From Blastomonas ursincola (GTDB lineage: Bacteria; Pseudomonadota; Alphaproteobacteria; Sphingomonadales; Sphingomonadaceae): a DNA stretch of 64,000 nucleotides. The stretch is taken from positions 451,638-515,637 of the forward strand of contig NZ_VDES01000002.1 of NCBI RefSeq assembly GCF_013607875.1. Reading direction: 5' to 3'. Every line of letters begins with the position of its first letter. Positions within the stretch are counted from its first letter, which is position 1. Below, one piece after another: positions 38,281 through 47,349 of this stretch. The notes under the pieces are model-generated. The model made no database searches. It was not told where the DNA came from and worked only from the letters and a program-made list of their open reading frames with translations. The translations under genes were made by a program, and so were the position numbers.

Positions 38281-38387
38281 GATGGGACACGGCGATGCGG
38301 CCGTCGGGTTTGTGAGGACCAGGAGCCGCATCGCTGGTTGAGGACCAATCCATGCTGCTTTGGGGGCAGCTAATGAGAGGCGAGTTT

Positions 38388-39050
38388 ATGACGATCATTC
38401 AGGACCAGTCGACCGGAGCGAATGCCGCCAGCGAGCGGAGCGAAGAGGCCGTGGTGCCGCTGGATGATGCGACGTTCAAGCAGCGGCTTGCTGCAACCAT
38501 TCCGCACCTGCGCGCCTTTGCGTACAGCCTGTGCGGAAAGATGGATGTGGCCGACGATCTGGTGCAGGACACGATGCTCAAGGCCTGGGGCGCGCGTGCG
38601 CGTTTCCGCCCCGACACGTCGATGCGCGCCTGGACCTTCGTAATCCTGCGCAACTGCTATATCTCGCAGATGCGCCGCAACAAGTTTACCGCGCCCTATG
38701 ACGAGGGCGTTGCAGAGCGCACGCTGACCGCCAATTCGGATCAGCAGGCCCCGCTGCACCTCGAGGACGTGCGCATGGCGCTGATGCAGCTCGGCGCGGA
38801 CCAGCGCGAGGCGATCATTCTGGTCGGCGCGGGCGGCTTCTCGTACGAGGAAGCGGCGGAAATCTGCGATTGTGCCGTGGGCACGATGAAGAGCCGCGTG
38901 TCGCGCGCCCGCGCTGCACTGGTCGCGATGCTGGATGGCGACTCGCCGATCGGTTCGCGCCGTCAGCGCAACTCCGCTGACGAGGCGATGAGCGATATTC
39001 TTGGCACGCTCGACAAGCTGAGCGAGGGCGTGACTGCACTCGCTGCGTGA
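38388..39050 (+). CDS. ecfG: General-stress ECF sigma factor, EcfG type
   Basis: 220 aa. Region 2 (AYSLCGKMDVADDLVQDTMLKAW, in part; WTFVILRNCYISQMRRNK) and region 4 (LGADQREAIILVGAGGFSYE EAAEICDCAVGTMKSRVSRAR) with EcfG-group features. It directs transcription of the alphaproteobacterial general stress response and is held inactive by NepR, whose gene follows. Start ATG 38388 has GAGAGGCG upstream; in-frame ATGs at 38352 and 38373 are less well placed. Confidence 0.92.
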   Translation: MTIIQDQSTGANAASERSEEAVVPLDDATFKQRLAATIPHLRAFAYSLCGKMDVADDLVQDTMLKAWGARARFRPDTSMRAWTFVILRNCYISQMRRNKFTAPYDEGVAERTLTANSDQQAPLHLEDVRMALMQLGADQREAIILVGAGGFSYEEAAEICDCAVGTMKSRVSRARAALVAMLDGDSPIGSRRQRNSADEAMSDILGTLDKLSEGVTALAA

Positions 39051-39219
39051 CCAATTCACCTCCGGCATGTGGCCGGGAGCCGCTTGCCGCATGGTCGGGG
39101 CGGTCGTGTTCAACCCGGGCGTGATGCTGCGCCCCGATCTTGCAAGCAGCCCTTGGGCTGGACGGGAAGTGAAGACAGTGCGCGGTGCCAGTTCCCTAGA
39201 TCGTCTGGAGGCAAGTGCC

Positions 39220-39378
39220 ATGCGTACCTCGTGTTTCGATCCCATGCTGATGCGTCAGGCACGCATCGGCCGCAGCTTGCGCGAGGTGTATGACGGCGTG
39301 GCGGATAGCCCGATGCCCGACCAGTTCGACGCGCTGCTGAGTGAGCTCGACAAAATTGCGGTGCCCGAACGGCGCTGA
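39220..39378 (+). CDS. nepR: Anti-sigma factor NepR
   Basis: 52 aa; GGAGG lies 8 nt before the ATG. The core IGRSLREVYDGVADSPMPDQ then FDALLSELD is the NepR pattern: two helices that wrap the sigma factor, separated by a P-x-P/DQF hinge. It sequesters EcfG until phosphorylated PhyR captures it. phyR is not in this window. Genes this short are easily overlooked. Confidence 0.88.
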   Translation: MRTSCFDPMLMRQARIGRSLREVYDGVADSPMPDQFDALLSELDKIAVPERR

Positions 39379-39400
39379 TTTCTATCAGTCTGCGACCTCC

Positions 39401-39435
39401 AAAGCCCGTCCGGCATCGCGCCGGGCGGGCTTTTT
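39401..39435 (+). terminator. Intrinsic terminator after nepR
   Basis: AAAGCCCGTCCGGC-atcgc-GCCGGGCGGGC followed by TTTTT: a 13-14 bp stem with one G-T pair. Confidence 0.9.
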
Positions 39436-39466
39436 GCCGTCCCTGTGCCGGCTGACCACGCACAGC

Positions 39467-39498
39467 AAAAGGGCCGCGATCCCAAAGGATCGCGGCCC
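39467..39498 (-). terminator. Intrinsic terminator after dps
   Basis: Stem GGGCCGCGATCC/GGATCGCGGCCC (12 bp), loop CAAA. Read on the minus strand it is followed by TTTT, 28 nt after the dps stop. Confidence 0.9.
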
Positions 39499-39525
39499 CT
39501 GCGAGGTGCCTGGTGTGGCGTGCGG

Positions 39526-40026
39526 TCAGCTGATCAGCGCGCGCAGCATCCATGCATTTTCCTCGTGTTTGCCGATCCGGGCGGTCAGCAGGTCGGCGGT
39601 GAACACGTCATCGGCGTCCTCGGCGACCTCGACGAAATCGCGCATGCGCTTGGCAATCGCTTCGTTGTCGGTGATCAGGCCCTTGATCATCGCATCGGCC
39701 TGGCGCGGGGTCTCGCTCGAATCGACCACCGACAGCTTTGTATAGTCGCCAAACGATGCCGGGGCGATTTCGCCCAGGGCGCGGATGCGCTCGGCGATCA
39801 CGTCGGCGGCAGCGTGCAGGTCTTCATATTGCGCTTCGGTCAGCTTGTGGACGCTGTAGAAGGCGGGGCCGACGATGTTCCAGTGGACGCCCAGCGTCTT
39901 GAGATAGAGCGAATAGGTGTCGGCCAGACCGTGCTGAAGCGCCTTGGCGACTTCCTTGCGGTCCTTGGCTTCGATGCCGGTATCGACATTGTCGGGCTTG
40001 GTGGTGGCTTTGGCTGCAGTTGCCAT
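39526..40026 (-). CDS. dps: Dps-family DNA-protecting ferritin
   Basis: 166 aa mini-ferritin that stores iron, uses peroxide as oxidant and coats DNA in stress. The ferroxidase signature is LGVHWNIVGPAFYSVHKLTE and EDLHAAADVIAER. A Lys-rich N-terminal tail (MATAAKATTKPDN) could bind DNA. AGGAGGA is 6 nt upstream. An EcfG-type promoter precedes it, and it sits beside ecfG-nepR. Confidence 0.94.
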   Translation of the reverse strand: MATAAKATTKPDNVDTGIEAKDRKEVAKALQHGLADTYSLYLKTLGVHWNIVGPAFYSVHKLTEAQYEDLHAAADVIAERIRALGEIAPASFGDYTKLSVVDSSETPRQADAMIKGLITDNEAIAKRMRDFVEVAEDADDVFTADLLTARIGKHEENAWMLRALIS

Positions 40027-40090
40027 GTCAATTCCTCCTGTTTTGTAACGGAAAGGGGGCCTTGCTGAATGGCAGGGCCTGCCAGGGTGC

Positions 40091-40116
40091 TTACGTCCAG
40101 CGCTCGCGCCGGTTCC
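40091..40116 (-). promoter_or_regulatory. EcfG-type promoter for dps
   Basis: On the minus strand GGAAC (40116-40112), 16-bp spacer, CGTAA (40095-40091), 65 nt before the dps ATG. The -10 CGTAA is identical to that of the DUF1328 promoter. Confidence 0.65.
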
Positions 40117-40212
40117 CCGCCAACTCGGCCATGCTGCGCAAAACAGCACCAAATCTGGGATAGTCTTGACAGAAGGTTACAAATGTCGGCTAATCGCATC
40201 AGGAGTGGGGCC

Positions 40213-40548
40213 ATGAACGACGAACTGCAACCATCTGCCGTAGAACGGAAATATCACGATAGCGCGCCGAAGGCGCTGGTCGGCTGGACGCATGTCGACA
40301 TGCCTAACGGCATCGATCTGAGGATCGAATGCGCGCGGTCGCGGATCGCGCTCGAGAATGACGTGATCGAACAGCGCGATATCGTGATGACGCGCAACCA
40401 GGCGCTGCTGCTCGCGCGCTACCTGCTCAAGGTGACGGGCCAGACCCTGCCCGAGGAGCCCCGGCCGACCTTCTGGGCGCGGTTGCGCAGTGCCTTCGGG
40501 GGATCGCGGGCGCCCGTGCGCCGCCAGGCGCGCAAGTTCGCGTCCTGA
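40213..40548 (+). CDS. Conserved protein of unknown function (111 aa)
   Basis: Start MNDELQPSAVERKYHDSAPK has AGGAG 7 nt upstream; another ATG lies 30 nt earlier. The centre (VDMPNGIDLRIECARSRIAL, DIVMTRNQALLLARYLLKVT) looks like a compact alpha/beta domain; the C-terminus is basic (FGGSRAPVRRQARKF). No known family, no signal peptide. Its closeness to the stress island may be accidental. Confidence 0.62.
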   Translation: MNDELQPSAVERKYHDSAPKALVGWTHVDMPNGIDLRIECARSRIALENDVIEQRDIVMTRNQALLLARYLLKVTGQTLPEEPRPTFWARLRSAFGGSRAPVRRQARKFAS

Positions 40549-40610
40549 CAAATCCTGCCCCGTTTTTGGGGGGTTGATTGGTCCGGTGATCGGTTCTACC
40601 CGCCGCGGCG

Positions 40611-41039
40611 ATGGGGCGCTTTCGCAAATTGACCAGACATGCCTTGCCGGTGCTGCTGCTGGCGATGCTGTTCGGTGCGTTCGCGCCGCGCGGGTTCATG
40701 CCGCATTTCGGACCGGCAGGCCTGACCATCGAGCTGTGCTCGGGCCTGGGCAACAAGGCGGCGACGATTTCGGTCGATGACCCGCGTTACCAGGATTATC
40801 AGAAGCTTGCTGCCGCCAGATCCGGCCAGCAGGACCATGACCAGGGCGACGATGCGGACAATCCGATGCCGCCTTGCGCCTTTGCCGGCATGGCGATGCT
40901 GGCGATCCCGGTCGATGCCGTGACGCTTCCACCGATGCTGGCGATTACAACCATCGCGCCCGCACTGCACCACCAGCTGCTGCGCGCGCGGCACCATGCC
41001 GCCACCCCTCCCGCGACCGGGCCCCCGCTGTTTCTCTGA
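40611..41039 (+). CDS. DUF2946-like membrane or exported protein
   Basis: 142 aa. N-terminal hydrophobic helix (LPVLLLAMLFGAFAPRGFMP), a Cys in IELCSGLG, an acidic/His stretch (QQDHDQGDDADNPMPPCAFA), then a second hydrophobic region. The layout matches DUF2946 proteins that precede TonB-dependent receptors and copper-linked genes. Metal handling is inferred from the Cys, His and Met residues and the neighbours. Confidence 0.65.
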   Translation: MGRFRKLTRHALPVLLLAMLFGAFAPRGFMPHFGPAGLTIELCSGLGNKAATISVDDPRYQDYQKLAAARSGQQDHDQGDDADNPMPPCAFAGMAMLAIPVDAVTLPPMLAITTIAPALHHQLLRARHHAATPPATGPPLFL

Positions 41040-41141
41040 ACCATTGACGCCCTTGCAGGCCGCCGCCGCGCGCGCATGACGCGTGCGGGCCCGGCGTGCC
41101 CTGCGTGCCTCTTGAATCCCGCGTTCAGGGAACGAATGATC

Positions 41142-43277
41142 ATGACCAATACCGCATTTCTGCGCGCTGCCCTGCTGGGTGGCGCTGCCTTCACCTGTGT
41201 TTCTCCTGCTCTTGCCCAGGGCGTCGGCCAGCGTACCGACCCCGTCATCGTCGTCACTGCCAGCGTGACCGGCACCCCCACCGCGCCCAGCGTCGAGGAA
41301 GGGCGCAAGCGGCTCGAACAGGTGCCCGGCGGCGTCGGGCTGGTCGAGGACACCGTCTTCGCCGAGGATTTCGCGCAGAGCATCGGCGATGTGCTGATCT
41401 TCACCCCCGGCGTGTTCGCCGATACCAGCGCGCAGCGCGAATCGCGTATCTCGATCCGCGGATCGGGGCTGAATTCCGGCTTCGAGCGCCGCGGGCTCAC
41501 CGTGCTGCGCGATGGCGTGCCGATCAGCCGCGCGAGCGGCTCGACCGAGTTCCAGGAGATCGACCCGCTCACCATCCGCTATCTCGAGGTGTTCAAGGGC
41601 GCGAACGGCCTTCAGTTCGGCGCGGCCTCGCTCGGCGGTGCGGTCAACATCGTCTCGCCCACCGGGCGCACCGCGCATTCGCGTTTCTCGGGACGGATCG
41701 AGGGCGGCAGCTTCAATACCTTGCGCGGAAACTTGAGCGCCTCGGGCGTCTCTGGCAACACCGACTATTATATCGGGCTGACCGGGCTTCGCGACGACGG
41801 CTTTCGCGAGCATAGCGATGTGCGCAGCCTCTACGGCCATGGCAATATCGGCTTCAGGCTCGGCCAGAATGTCGAGACGCGTTTCTATGTGACGGCGCTC
41901 AGCGACAATTTCGAGCTGAACGGATCGCTGCGCCTCGCCGATGCGCTGGCCAATCCGCGCGCGGCAGGACGCCCCGTCACCGTCGGCCCGTTCCGTCCTG
42001 GCGGGCCGGTGACGGTGCTCGATCCCGGTCCGGTTGCCGATGACTGGGACCGCAATCTCGAAGTGCTGCGCCTGTCGAACCTGACGGCGATCACGCTCGG
42101 CAGCAGCACGGTCGAGATCGGCGGCTGGTACGCGCGGCGCAAGCTCGACCACGCGATCACCCGCTTTGCCGGGATCATCGACCAGAAGGAGGACGAATTC
42201 GGCCTCTCGCTGAAGGGATATGGCGAATTCGCGCTGATCGGCGATGCGGTGAGCCGCTGGACGCTCGGCGGCTATTATGCGAAGGGAGACAACCGCGCGC
42301 GGCGGCATCGCAACGTGAACGGCCAGCGTGCCGGTCTGGTGAGCGAATCCGACCAGGATTCGACCAGCCTTACGACCTTCGGTCAGCTCGACCTTGGCCT
42401 TACCCGCCGCTTCACCGCAATCCTTGGCGGGCAATATGTCAGCGTGGTGCGCGATGTCGCAGCCAGGCTGGGCGACGTGTCCGGACGCGGCGAATACGAG
42501 CAGTTCAGCCCGCGCTTCGGCCTGCTCTATCAGCTGTCCAACACCGCGCAGCTCTATGGCAATATCAACCGCAGCTTCGAGCCGCCGAGCCTGGCTGACC
42601 TGACCTCGGGCGGCGCGCGGCCCTTTGCCCCGCTCAAGGAACAGCGCGCGACCACGTTCGAGATCGGCAGCCGCGGCCAGGCGAGCTTCATCGCCTGGGA
42701 CGTCTCGCTCTATCGCAGCGAGATCGAGAACGAGTTTCTCGACTTCGGCGTGCCCGGCGCGAATGGCTTCGTCTCGTTTACCGACAATGCGGCGAGGACC
42801 ATCCATCAGGGCATCGAGCTCGGCCTTGACGTGTATGTTGCGCGCGAGGTGCTGGCGGCGCGCGGCCAGGCCTTTACCCTGCGCGGGGCCTATACGTTCA
42901 ACGATTTCCGCTTCGACAATGACCGGACCTATGGCGACAACCAGCTTGCCGGGGTTCCGCGCCATGTCTTCGTGTCCGAAGTGCGGTTCGAGCAGAAGGA
43001 CCGCTGGTACGTTTCGGCCAATCTGCGCTGGGTGTTCGACGGCCCCTGGGCGGACTTTGCCAATACCGAACGGGCACCGGGCTATGAACTCCTGGGCCTG
43101 ACCGCCGGGGTCGATGTCATCCCCGGTATCCGCCTGTTCGGATCGGTCGAGAACCTGTTCGACACGGTATTCATCTCGAACGTCGCCACCAATGCCAACC
43201 AGTCGCTGGAACGCGCCGCGATCTACACCCCCGGTGTCGGCCGCGCGGTCTATGGCGGCCTGCAGGCCCGGTTCTGA
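41142..43277 (+). CDS. TonB-dependent outer-membrane receptor
   Basis: 711 aa. Signal peptide (MTNTAFLRAALLGGAAFTCV...ALAQ), a TonB-box-like VIVVTAS, plug domain (LIFTPGVFADTSAQRESRIS, IRGSGLNSGFERRGL) and a 22-strand barrel ending in GRAVYGGLQARF with terminal Phe. The substrate is not readable. Its neighbours, a DUF2946 protein and a PepSY reductase, point to a metal or siderophore. ATG 41136 is an alternative start. Confidence 0.9.
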   Translation: MTNTAFLRAALLGGAAFTCVSPALAQGVGQRTDPVIVVTASVTGTPTAPSVEEGRKRLEQVPGGVGLVEDTVFAEDFAQSIGDVLIFTPGVFADTSAQRESRISIRGSGLNSGFERRGLTVLRDGVPISRASGSTEFQEIDPLTIRYLEVFKGANGLQFGAASLGGAVNIVSPTGRTAHSRFSGRIEGGSFNTLRGNLSASGVSGNTDYYIGLTGLRDDGFREHSDVRSLYGHGNIGFRLGQNVETRFYVTALSDNFELNGSLRLADALANPRAAGRPVTVGPFRPGGPVTVLDPGPVADDWDRNLEVLRLSNLTAITLGSSTVEIGGWYARRKLDHAITRFAGIIDQKEDEFGLSLKGYGEFALIGDAVSRWTLGGYYAKGDNRARRHRNVNGQRAGLVSESDQDSTSLTTFGQLDLGLTRRFTAILGGQYVSVVRDVAARLGDVSGRGEYEQFSPRFGLLYQLSNTAQLYGNINRSFEPPSLADLTSGGARPFAPLKEQRATTFEIGSRGQASFIAWDVSLYRSEIENEFLDFGVPGANGFVSFTDNAARTIHQGIELGLDVYVAREVLAARGQAFTLRGAYTFNDFRFDNDRTYGDNQLAGVPRHVFVSEVRFEQKDRWYVSANLRWVFDGPWADFANTERAPGYELLGLTAGVDVIPGIRLFGSVENLFDTVFISNVATNANQSLERAAIYTPGVGRAVYGGLQARF

Positions 43278-43296
43278 GCGGGAAGGGAGATCCATC

Positions 43297-44853
43297 ATGG
43301 CAAATCGTCCCAGGCTCGCCCGCTGGTCGATGGGCAAGCACCAATGGCTGGCGCTGATCGGCGGCATCAGCCTTTTCATCTGGGGGCTGTCGGGCATGGC
43401 GCATATCGCCATGGTGCTGTTCGGCCCGCAGCAGCTGGAGTTCATGCCGTCGATGCGCGCGATCGACATGGCAGGCGCGGTGCCGGTCGAGAAGGTTCTG
43501 GCCGATGCCGGGATCGGTAAGGCGCGCGCGGTCAAGGTGGTGGTCGGAAAGGACCGCAACCTGTTGCAGGTCACGGTCTCGCCGCAGGCCGCGCGCCGCT
43601 ATTTCCGGCTCGATACCGGCGCGGAACTGGCGGGCGAGGATGCGCGCCAGGCCGAGTTCATCGCCCGGCACTTCCTGAAAGAACAGCGCCCGATCGCCGA
43701 GATCGTGCAGCAGACCGCGTTCGATGCCGATTATCCCTGGGTCAACCGGCTGCTGCCGGTCTGGCGCATCCGCTTTGCGGGCGACGACCGGCTGACCGCC
43801 TATGTCCACACCGAAACCAGCAGCCTCGCGGCGGTGAACAACCTGACCAAGACGCGGTTGCAGAACGTGTTCCGCGCGCTGCACAGCTGGGAATGGGTGC
43901 CGCAAGGGCTGGACTGGCTGCGCGTACTGGTCATCACGCTGATGGTCGGCAGCCTGGCGGCGCTGGCGGTGACCGGCATCCTGCTGCTGGTCGCGATCCG
44001 GCGCGGCAAGCGTCTGGCGGGATCGAAGGGGTGGCACCGCGCGATGGGCTATGTGCTGGCGCTGCCGCTGCTGATGTTCTCGGTCAGCGGAATCCTCCAT
44101 CTGGTGCAGTCCGCGCTCGAGCAGCCGACGAGCAAGCTGCGCCTCTCCCCGCCGGTGAATGTCGCGAATGCCCGCTATCCGGTGGAGCGCGACTGGGCCG
44201 AGATCGCCAAAGGGCTCGATGTCAACGCGCTGTCGCTAGTCGAAGGGCCGGGCGGTCGTGCGCTCTATCGGCTCGGGCTCGCCCAGCCGGGTTCGGCCAG
44301 CCCCAAGGGCGAGCACGATCACAGCGCGCATCAGGGACACAAGATGCCGATGGGCGATAGTGCGATCCGCAATGCGCGGTTCGAAGGCATCAGCCCCACC
44401 GGCCCCGCGCTCTATATCGATGCCGCGACCGGCAAGCCCTGGGGCGATGGCGACAAGGCATTGGCGCGCGAGCTTGGCCGCCGGTTCAGCGGCGCGCCGG
44501 ACAGCGCGATCACGCATATGGAACTCGTCACCCGCTTCGGCCCGGATTACGATTTCCGCAACAAGCGGCTGCCGGTCTGGCGGATCGACTATGGCGCGCC
44601 GGTCAATGCCACCCTGTTCGTCGACACCGCGACCGGCGTGCTCGCCGACCGTACCGAGAACTGGCAGAAGCCCGAGCGCTATATCTTCAGCTTCATCCAC
44701 AAATGGAACTTCCTGTTCCCGATCGGCAAGGTTGGGCTGAACGCGGTAGTAGGCAGCTTCATGCTCGCGCTGATCGGTTTCATGGGCGGCATCGGGCTTT
44801 ATTGGGACTGGCGGCGCAGACGCAAAGTCCCGCAAAAGCCGCTTGCCCGCTGA
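43297..44853 (+). CDS. PepSY-domain membrane protein (ferric/cupric reductase-like)
   Basis: 518 aa with four membrane helices in the PepSY_TM layout: ALIGGISLFIWGLSGM near the start, LRVLVITLMVGSLAALAVTG and MGYVLALPLLMFSVSGILHL in the middle, and VVGSFMLALIGFMGG at the end. PepSY repeats occur between (VNRLLPVWRIRF, DFRNKRLPVWRIDYG). A periplasmic loop holds a His/Met-rich patch (HDHSAHQGHKMPMGD) likely to bind metal. GGAAGGGAGA precedes the ATG, 19 nt after the receptor gene. It probably reduces or releases metal brought in by the receptor. Confidence 0.83.
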   Translation: MANRPRLARWSMGKHQWLALIGGISLFIWGLSGMAHIAMVLFGPQQLEFMPSMRAIDMAGAVPVEKVLADAGIGKARAVKVVVGKDRNLLQVTVSPQAARRYFRLDTGAELAGEDARQAEFIARHFLKEQRPIAEIVQQTAFDADYPWVNRLLPVWRIRFAGDDRLTAYVHTETSSLAAVNNLTKTRLQNVFRALHSWEWVPQGLDWLRVLVITLMVGSLAALAVTGILLLVAIRRGKRLAGSKGWHRAMGYVLALPLLMFSVSGILHLVQSALEQPTSKLRLSPPVNVANARYPVERDWAEIAKGLDVNALSLVEGPGGRALYRLGLAQPGSASPKGEHDHSAHQGHKMPMGDSAIRNARFEGISPTGPALYIDAATGKPWGDGDKALARELGRRFSGAPDSAITHMELVTRFGPDYDFRNKRLPVWRIDYGAPVNATLFVDTATGVLADRTENWQKPERYIFSFIHKWNFLFPIGKVGLNAVVGSFMLALIGFMGGIGLYWDWRRRRKVPQKPLAR

Positions 44854-44895
44854 TATCGTTGGCCCCTAGTCTGCGGCAAACAGACTGGGGGTCCG

Positions 44896-47349
44896 ATGAA
44901 CCGTTCGCTTGCACTCGCCCTGGGGCTCGCCGCCCTGGCCGTTCCGCTTCAGGCTCAGGCCGCGCCGCCTGCCTCCGCCTCGGCCAGCCCGCTCGCCGGG
45001 ACCGAGAGGCTCGACGGGCTCTACCCGGTGCATGTCGACCAGAAGGGCGGGCGCATCCTGCTCTCGCTGCCCGTTGCCGGGGACGATGGCGTGGTCACGC
45101 GGATGCTCTATGCCACCGCCTTGCGCACGGGCCTGGGCTCCGCGCCGATCGGGCTTGATCGTGCCCAGCCGGGTCCTGCGCAGATCCTGCTCGTCCGGCG
45201 GATGGGCAAGAAAATCGCGTTCGAGCTCGAAAACCCCCGTTTCCGGGCGAGCAGCGGCACGCCGGCAGAACAGGCCGCCGCTGCCAATGCCTTTGCCACC
45301 TCGCTTATCTGGATGGGCGATGCGATCGATGGTCCTGACGGGCGGCTGCTGGTCGACATCGCACCGTTTTTGGCGCGCGACACGCGCAACGTCACCGCGC
45401 AGCTCAATTCGAGCGGCGAGAAGGGCTGGCGGCTGGTCGATAATCTGAGCGCGGCCGACCCCGCTGCGGTGCGCGCCTTTCCGATGAACCTGGAGTTCGA
45501 GGCCCGCCAGACCTATGCCAGCGACACGCCGGGGCCCGAGGTGCGCAATATCGCGCCCGATGCCCGCCAGGTGACGCTGGTAGTGCGCCACAGCCTGATC
45601 GCATTGCCCGAAAGCGGCTATGTGCCGCGCCAGTTCGATCCGCGCGGCGGCAGCTTCGCGACGCAGATCCTCGATTTCTCCGCGCCCCTGGGTGGGCAGA
45701 TCGTGCAGAATCTCGCCAACCGCTTCCGGCTCGAGCGGCTCGATCCTGCCGCGCCGCGCTCGCGTGTGCGCAAGCCGATCGTCTTCTATATCGACAATGC
45801 CGCGCCCGAGCCGATCCGCACCGCGCTGCTCGAAGGCGCATCCTGGTGGAAACAGGCGTTCGAGGCGGCGGGCTTTGTCGATGCCTATCGAGTCGAGATA
45901 CTGCCCGAGGGGGCCGACCCGCTCGACATCCGCTACAATGTCGTCAACTGGGTCAACCGTGCGACGCGCGGCTGGTCCTATGGCTATGCCGTCTCCGATC
46001 CGCGCACTGGCGAGATCCTGAAAGGTTCGGTGCTGCTCGGATCGCTGCGCGTGCGGCAGGACATGCTGATCTACGAAGGGCTGGTCGGCGCGGACAAGAC
46101 CGGAACCGGCGGTCCCAATGATCCGGTGCAGGTGGCACTGGCGCGCATCCGCCAGCTCGCCGCGCACGAGGTCGGCCATGCGCTGGGGCTGATGCACAAT
46201 TTCGCGGGCAGCACGCAGGATCGCGCGAGCGTGATGGATTATCCCGCGCCGCGCATCGGGCTGAAGGATGGCGCGCCCGATCTTTCCGATGCCTATGGCG
46301 TCGGCATGGGGCGCTGGGACGTGCATGCGATCGACTGGCTCTATGGCGATCCGGTGAGCGGCGATCCCGATGCTGCCGCGCGCGCCAAGGCGGAAGCGGC
46401 GGAGAGCGAGGGGCTGCGCTTCGTGTCAGATGAGAACGCGCGCAGTGTTTCGGCGAGCCAGCCTTGGGGCAGCCTGTGGGATGACGGGGCCGATCCGGTA
46501 GCCGAGCTCGACCGGATGATGCAGGTGCGCGCCGCTGCCGTATCGCGCTTCGGCCCGGCGGCGCTGGCCCCGGGCGAACCGGTCGCCAGCCTGCGCCGCA
46601 AGTTCGTGCCGATCTGGCTGGTTCACCGCTATCAGGTCGAGGCGGCGGCCAAGCTATTGGGCGGGCTGACCTCAGAATATGCGGTCGGCCCGGGCGCGGC
46701 GGCGCAGGGCGCGCCGGTCGCGCCTGCCGATCAGAAGCGCGCGCTCGATTCGCTGCTGGCGACGCTGCAACCGGCGGTGCTCGATGTGCCGTCTGCGCTG
46801 ATGCCGCAGCTCTCCGCCGGGTTCTCAGGCGATTATGATCGCCAGACCGAGATCGAGATCATGCCGATGGCGGGCACCGCCGCGTTCGATCCGCTGGTCG
46901 CGGCGCAGGTGGCGGCGCAGCAGACGCTCAACGCACTGCTCGCGCCCGAGCGGCTGGCCCGGATGGCCGAACAGCATCGCGCCAATCCGGACAGCCCCGG
47001 CGTCGATGCGGTGGCGGCACGGCTGCTCGCGCTCACCGATGCGCCTCAAGCGACCGCGCGGCTCGGTGCGGTGCGCCGCGCGCTCGGCACGCGGATCATC
47101 CTGTCACTGGCCAGGGCGGCGATGTCGTCCGATGCGGGTGTCGATGCGACGACCCGGATCGACCAGGCGCTGCACGACTGGGCCGAGGCGCAGACGGGGA
47201 AGCGCTTCGCCGATCCGGCGGACCGCGCCTGGGCGCTCTCGACCGCGCGGCTGCTCAAGGATCGCGATGCGCTCAAGGCGCTGCTCGCCAGCGACAAGGC
47301 CGATCTGCCGATTCCGCCGGGCATGCCGATCGGCGATATCCAGGATTAG
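44896..47349 (+). CDS. Exported zinc-dependent metalloprotease (DUF5117/DUF4953 type)
   Basis: 817 aa, signal peptide (MNRSLALALGLAALAVPLQA). The zinc site HEVGHALGLMHN (HExxHxxGxxH) lies near residue 425 and is followed by the Met-turn-like SVMDYPAPR. The N-terminal DUF5117-like region (VDQKGGRILLSLP) and the C-terminal helical domain (LLAPERLARMAEQ) match large sphingomonad metalloproteases. Substrate unknown. The last 4 nt overlap the convergent YaiI gene. Confidence 0.85.
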   Translation: MNRSLALALGLAALAVPLQAQAAPPASASASPLAGTERLDGLYPVHVDQKGGRILLSLPVAGDDGVVTRMLYATALRTGLGSAPIGLDRAQPGPAQILLVRRMGKKIAFELENPRFRASSGTPAEQAAAANAFATSLIWMGDAIDGPDGRLLVDIAPFLARDTRNVTAQLNSSGEKGWRLVDNLSAADPAAVRAFPMNLEFEARQTYASDTPGPEVRNIAPDARQVTLVVRHSLIALPESGYVPRQFDPRGGSFATQILDFSAPLGGQIVQNLANRFRLERLDPAAPRSRVRKPIVFYIDNAAPEPIRTALLEGASWWKQAFEAAGFVDAYRVEILPEGADPLDIRYNVVNWVNRATRGWSYGYAVSDPRTGEILKGSVLLGSLRVRQDMLIYEGLVGADKTGTGGPNDPVQVALARIRQLAAHEVGHALGLMHNFAGSTQDRASVMDYPAPRIGLKDGAPDLSDAYGVGMGRWDVHAIDWLYGDPVSGDPDAAARAKAEAAESEGLRFVSDENARSVSASQPWGSLWDDGADPVAELDRMMQVRAAAVSRFGPAALAPGEPVASLRRKFVPIWLVHRYQVEAAAKLLGGLTSEYAVGPGAAAQGAPVAPADQKRALDSLLATLQPAVLDVPSALMPQLSAGFSGDYDRQTEIEIMPMAGTAAFDPLVAAQVAAQQTLNALLAPERLARMAEQHRANPDSPGVDAVAARLLALTDAPQATARLGAVRRALGTRIILSLARAAMSSDAGVDATTRIDQALHDWAEAQTGKRFADPADRAWALSTARLLKDRDALKALLASDKADLPIPPGMPIGDIQD

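Noticed and set aside
40596-43574. A 992-codon minus-strand frame opposite the receptor locus
   Set aside because: It runs against the signal-peptide, plug and barrel features of the plus-strand receptor and has no ribosome site or domain.
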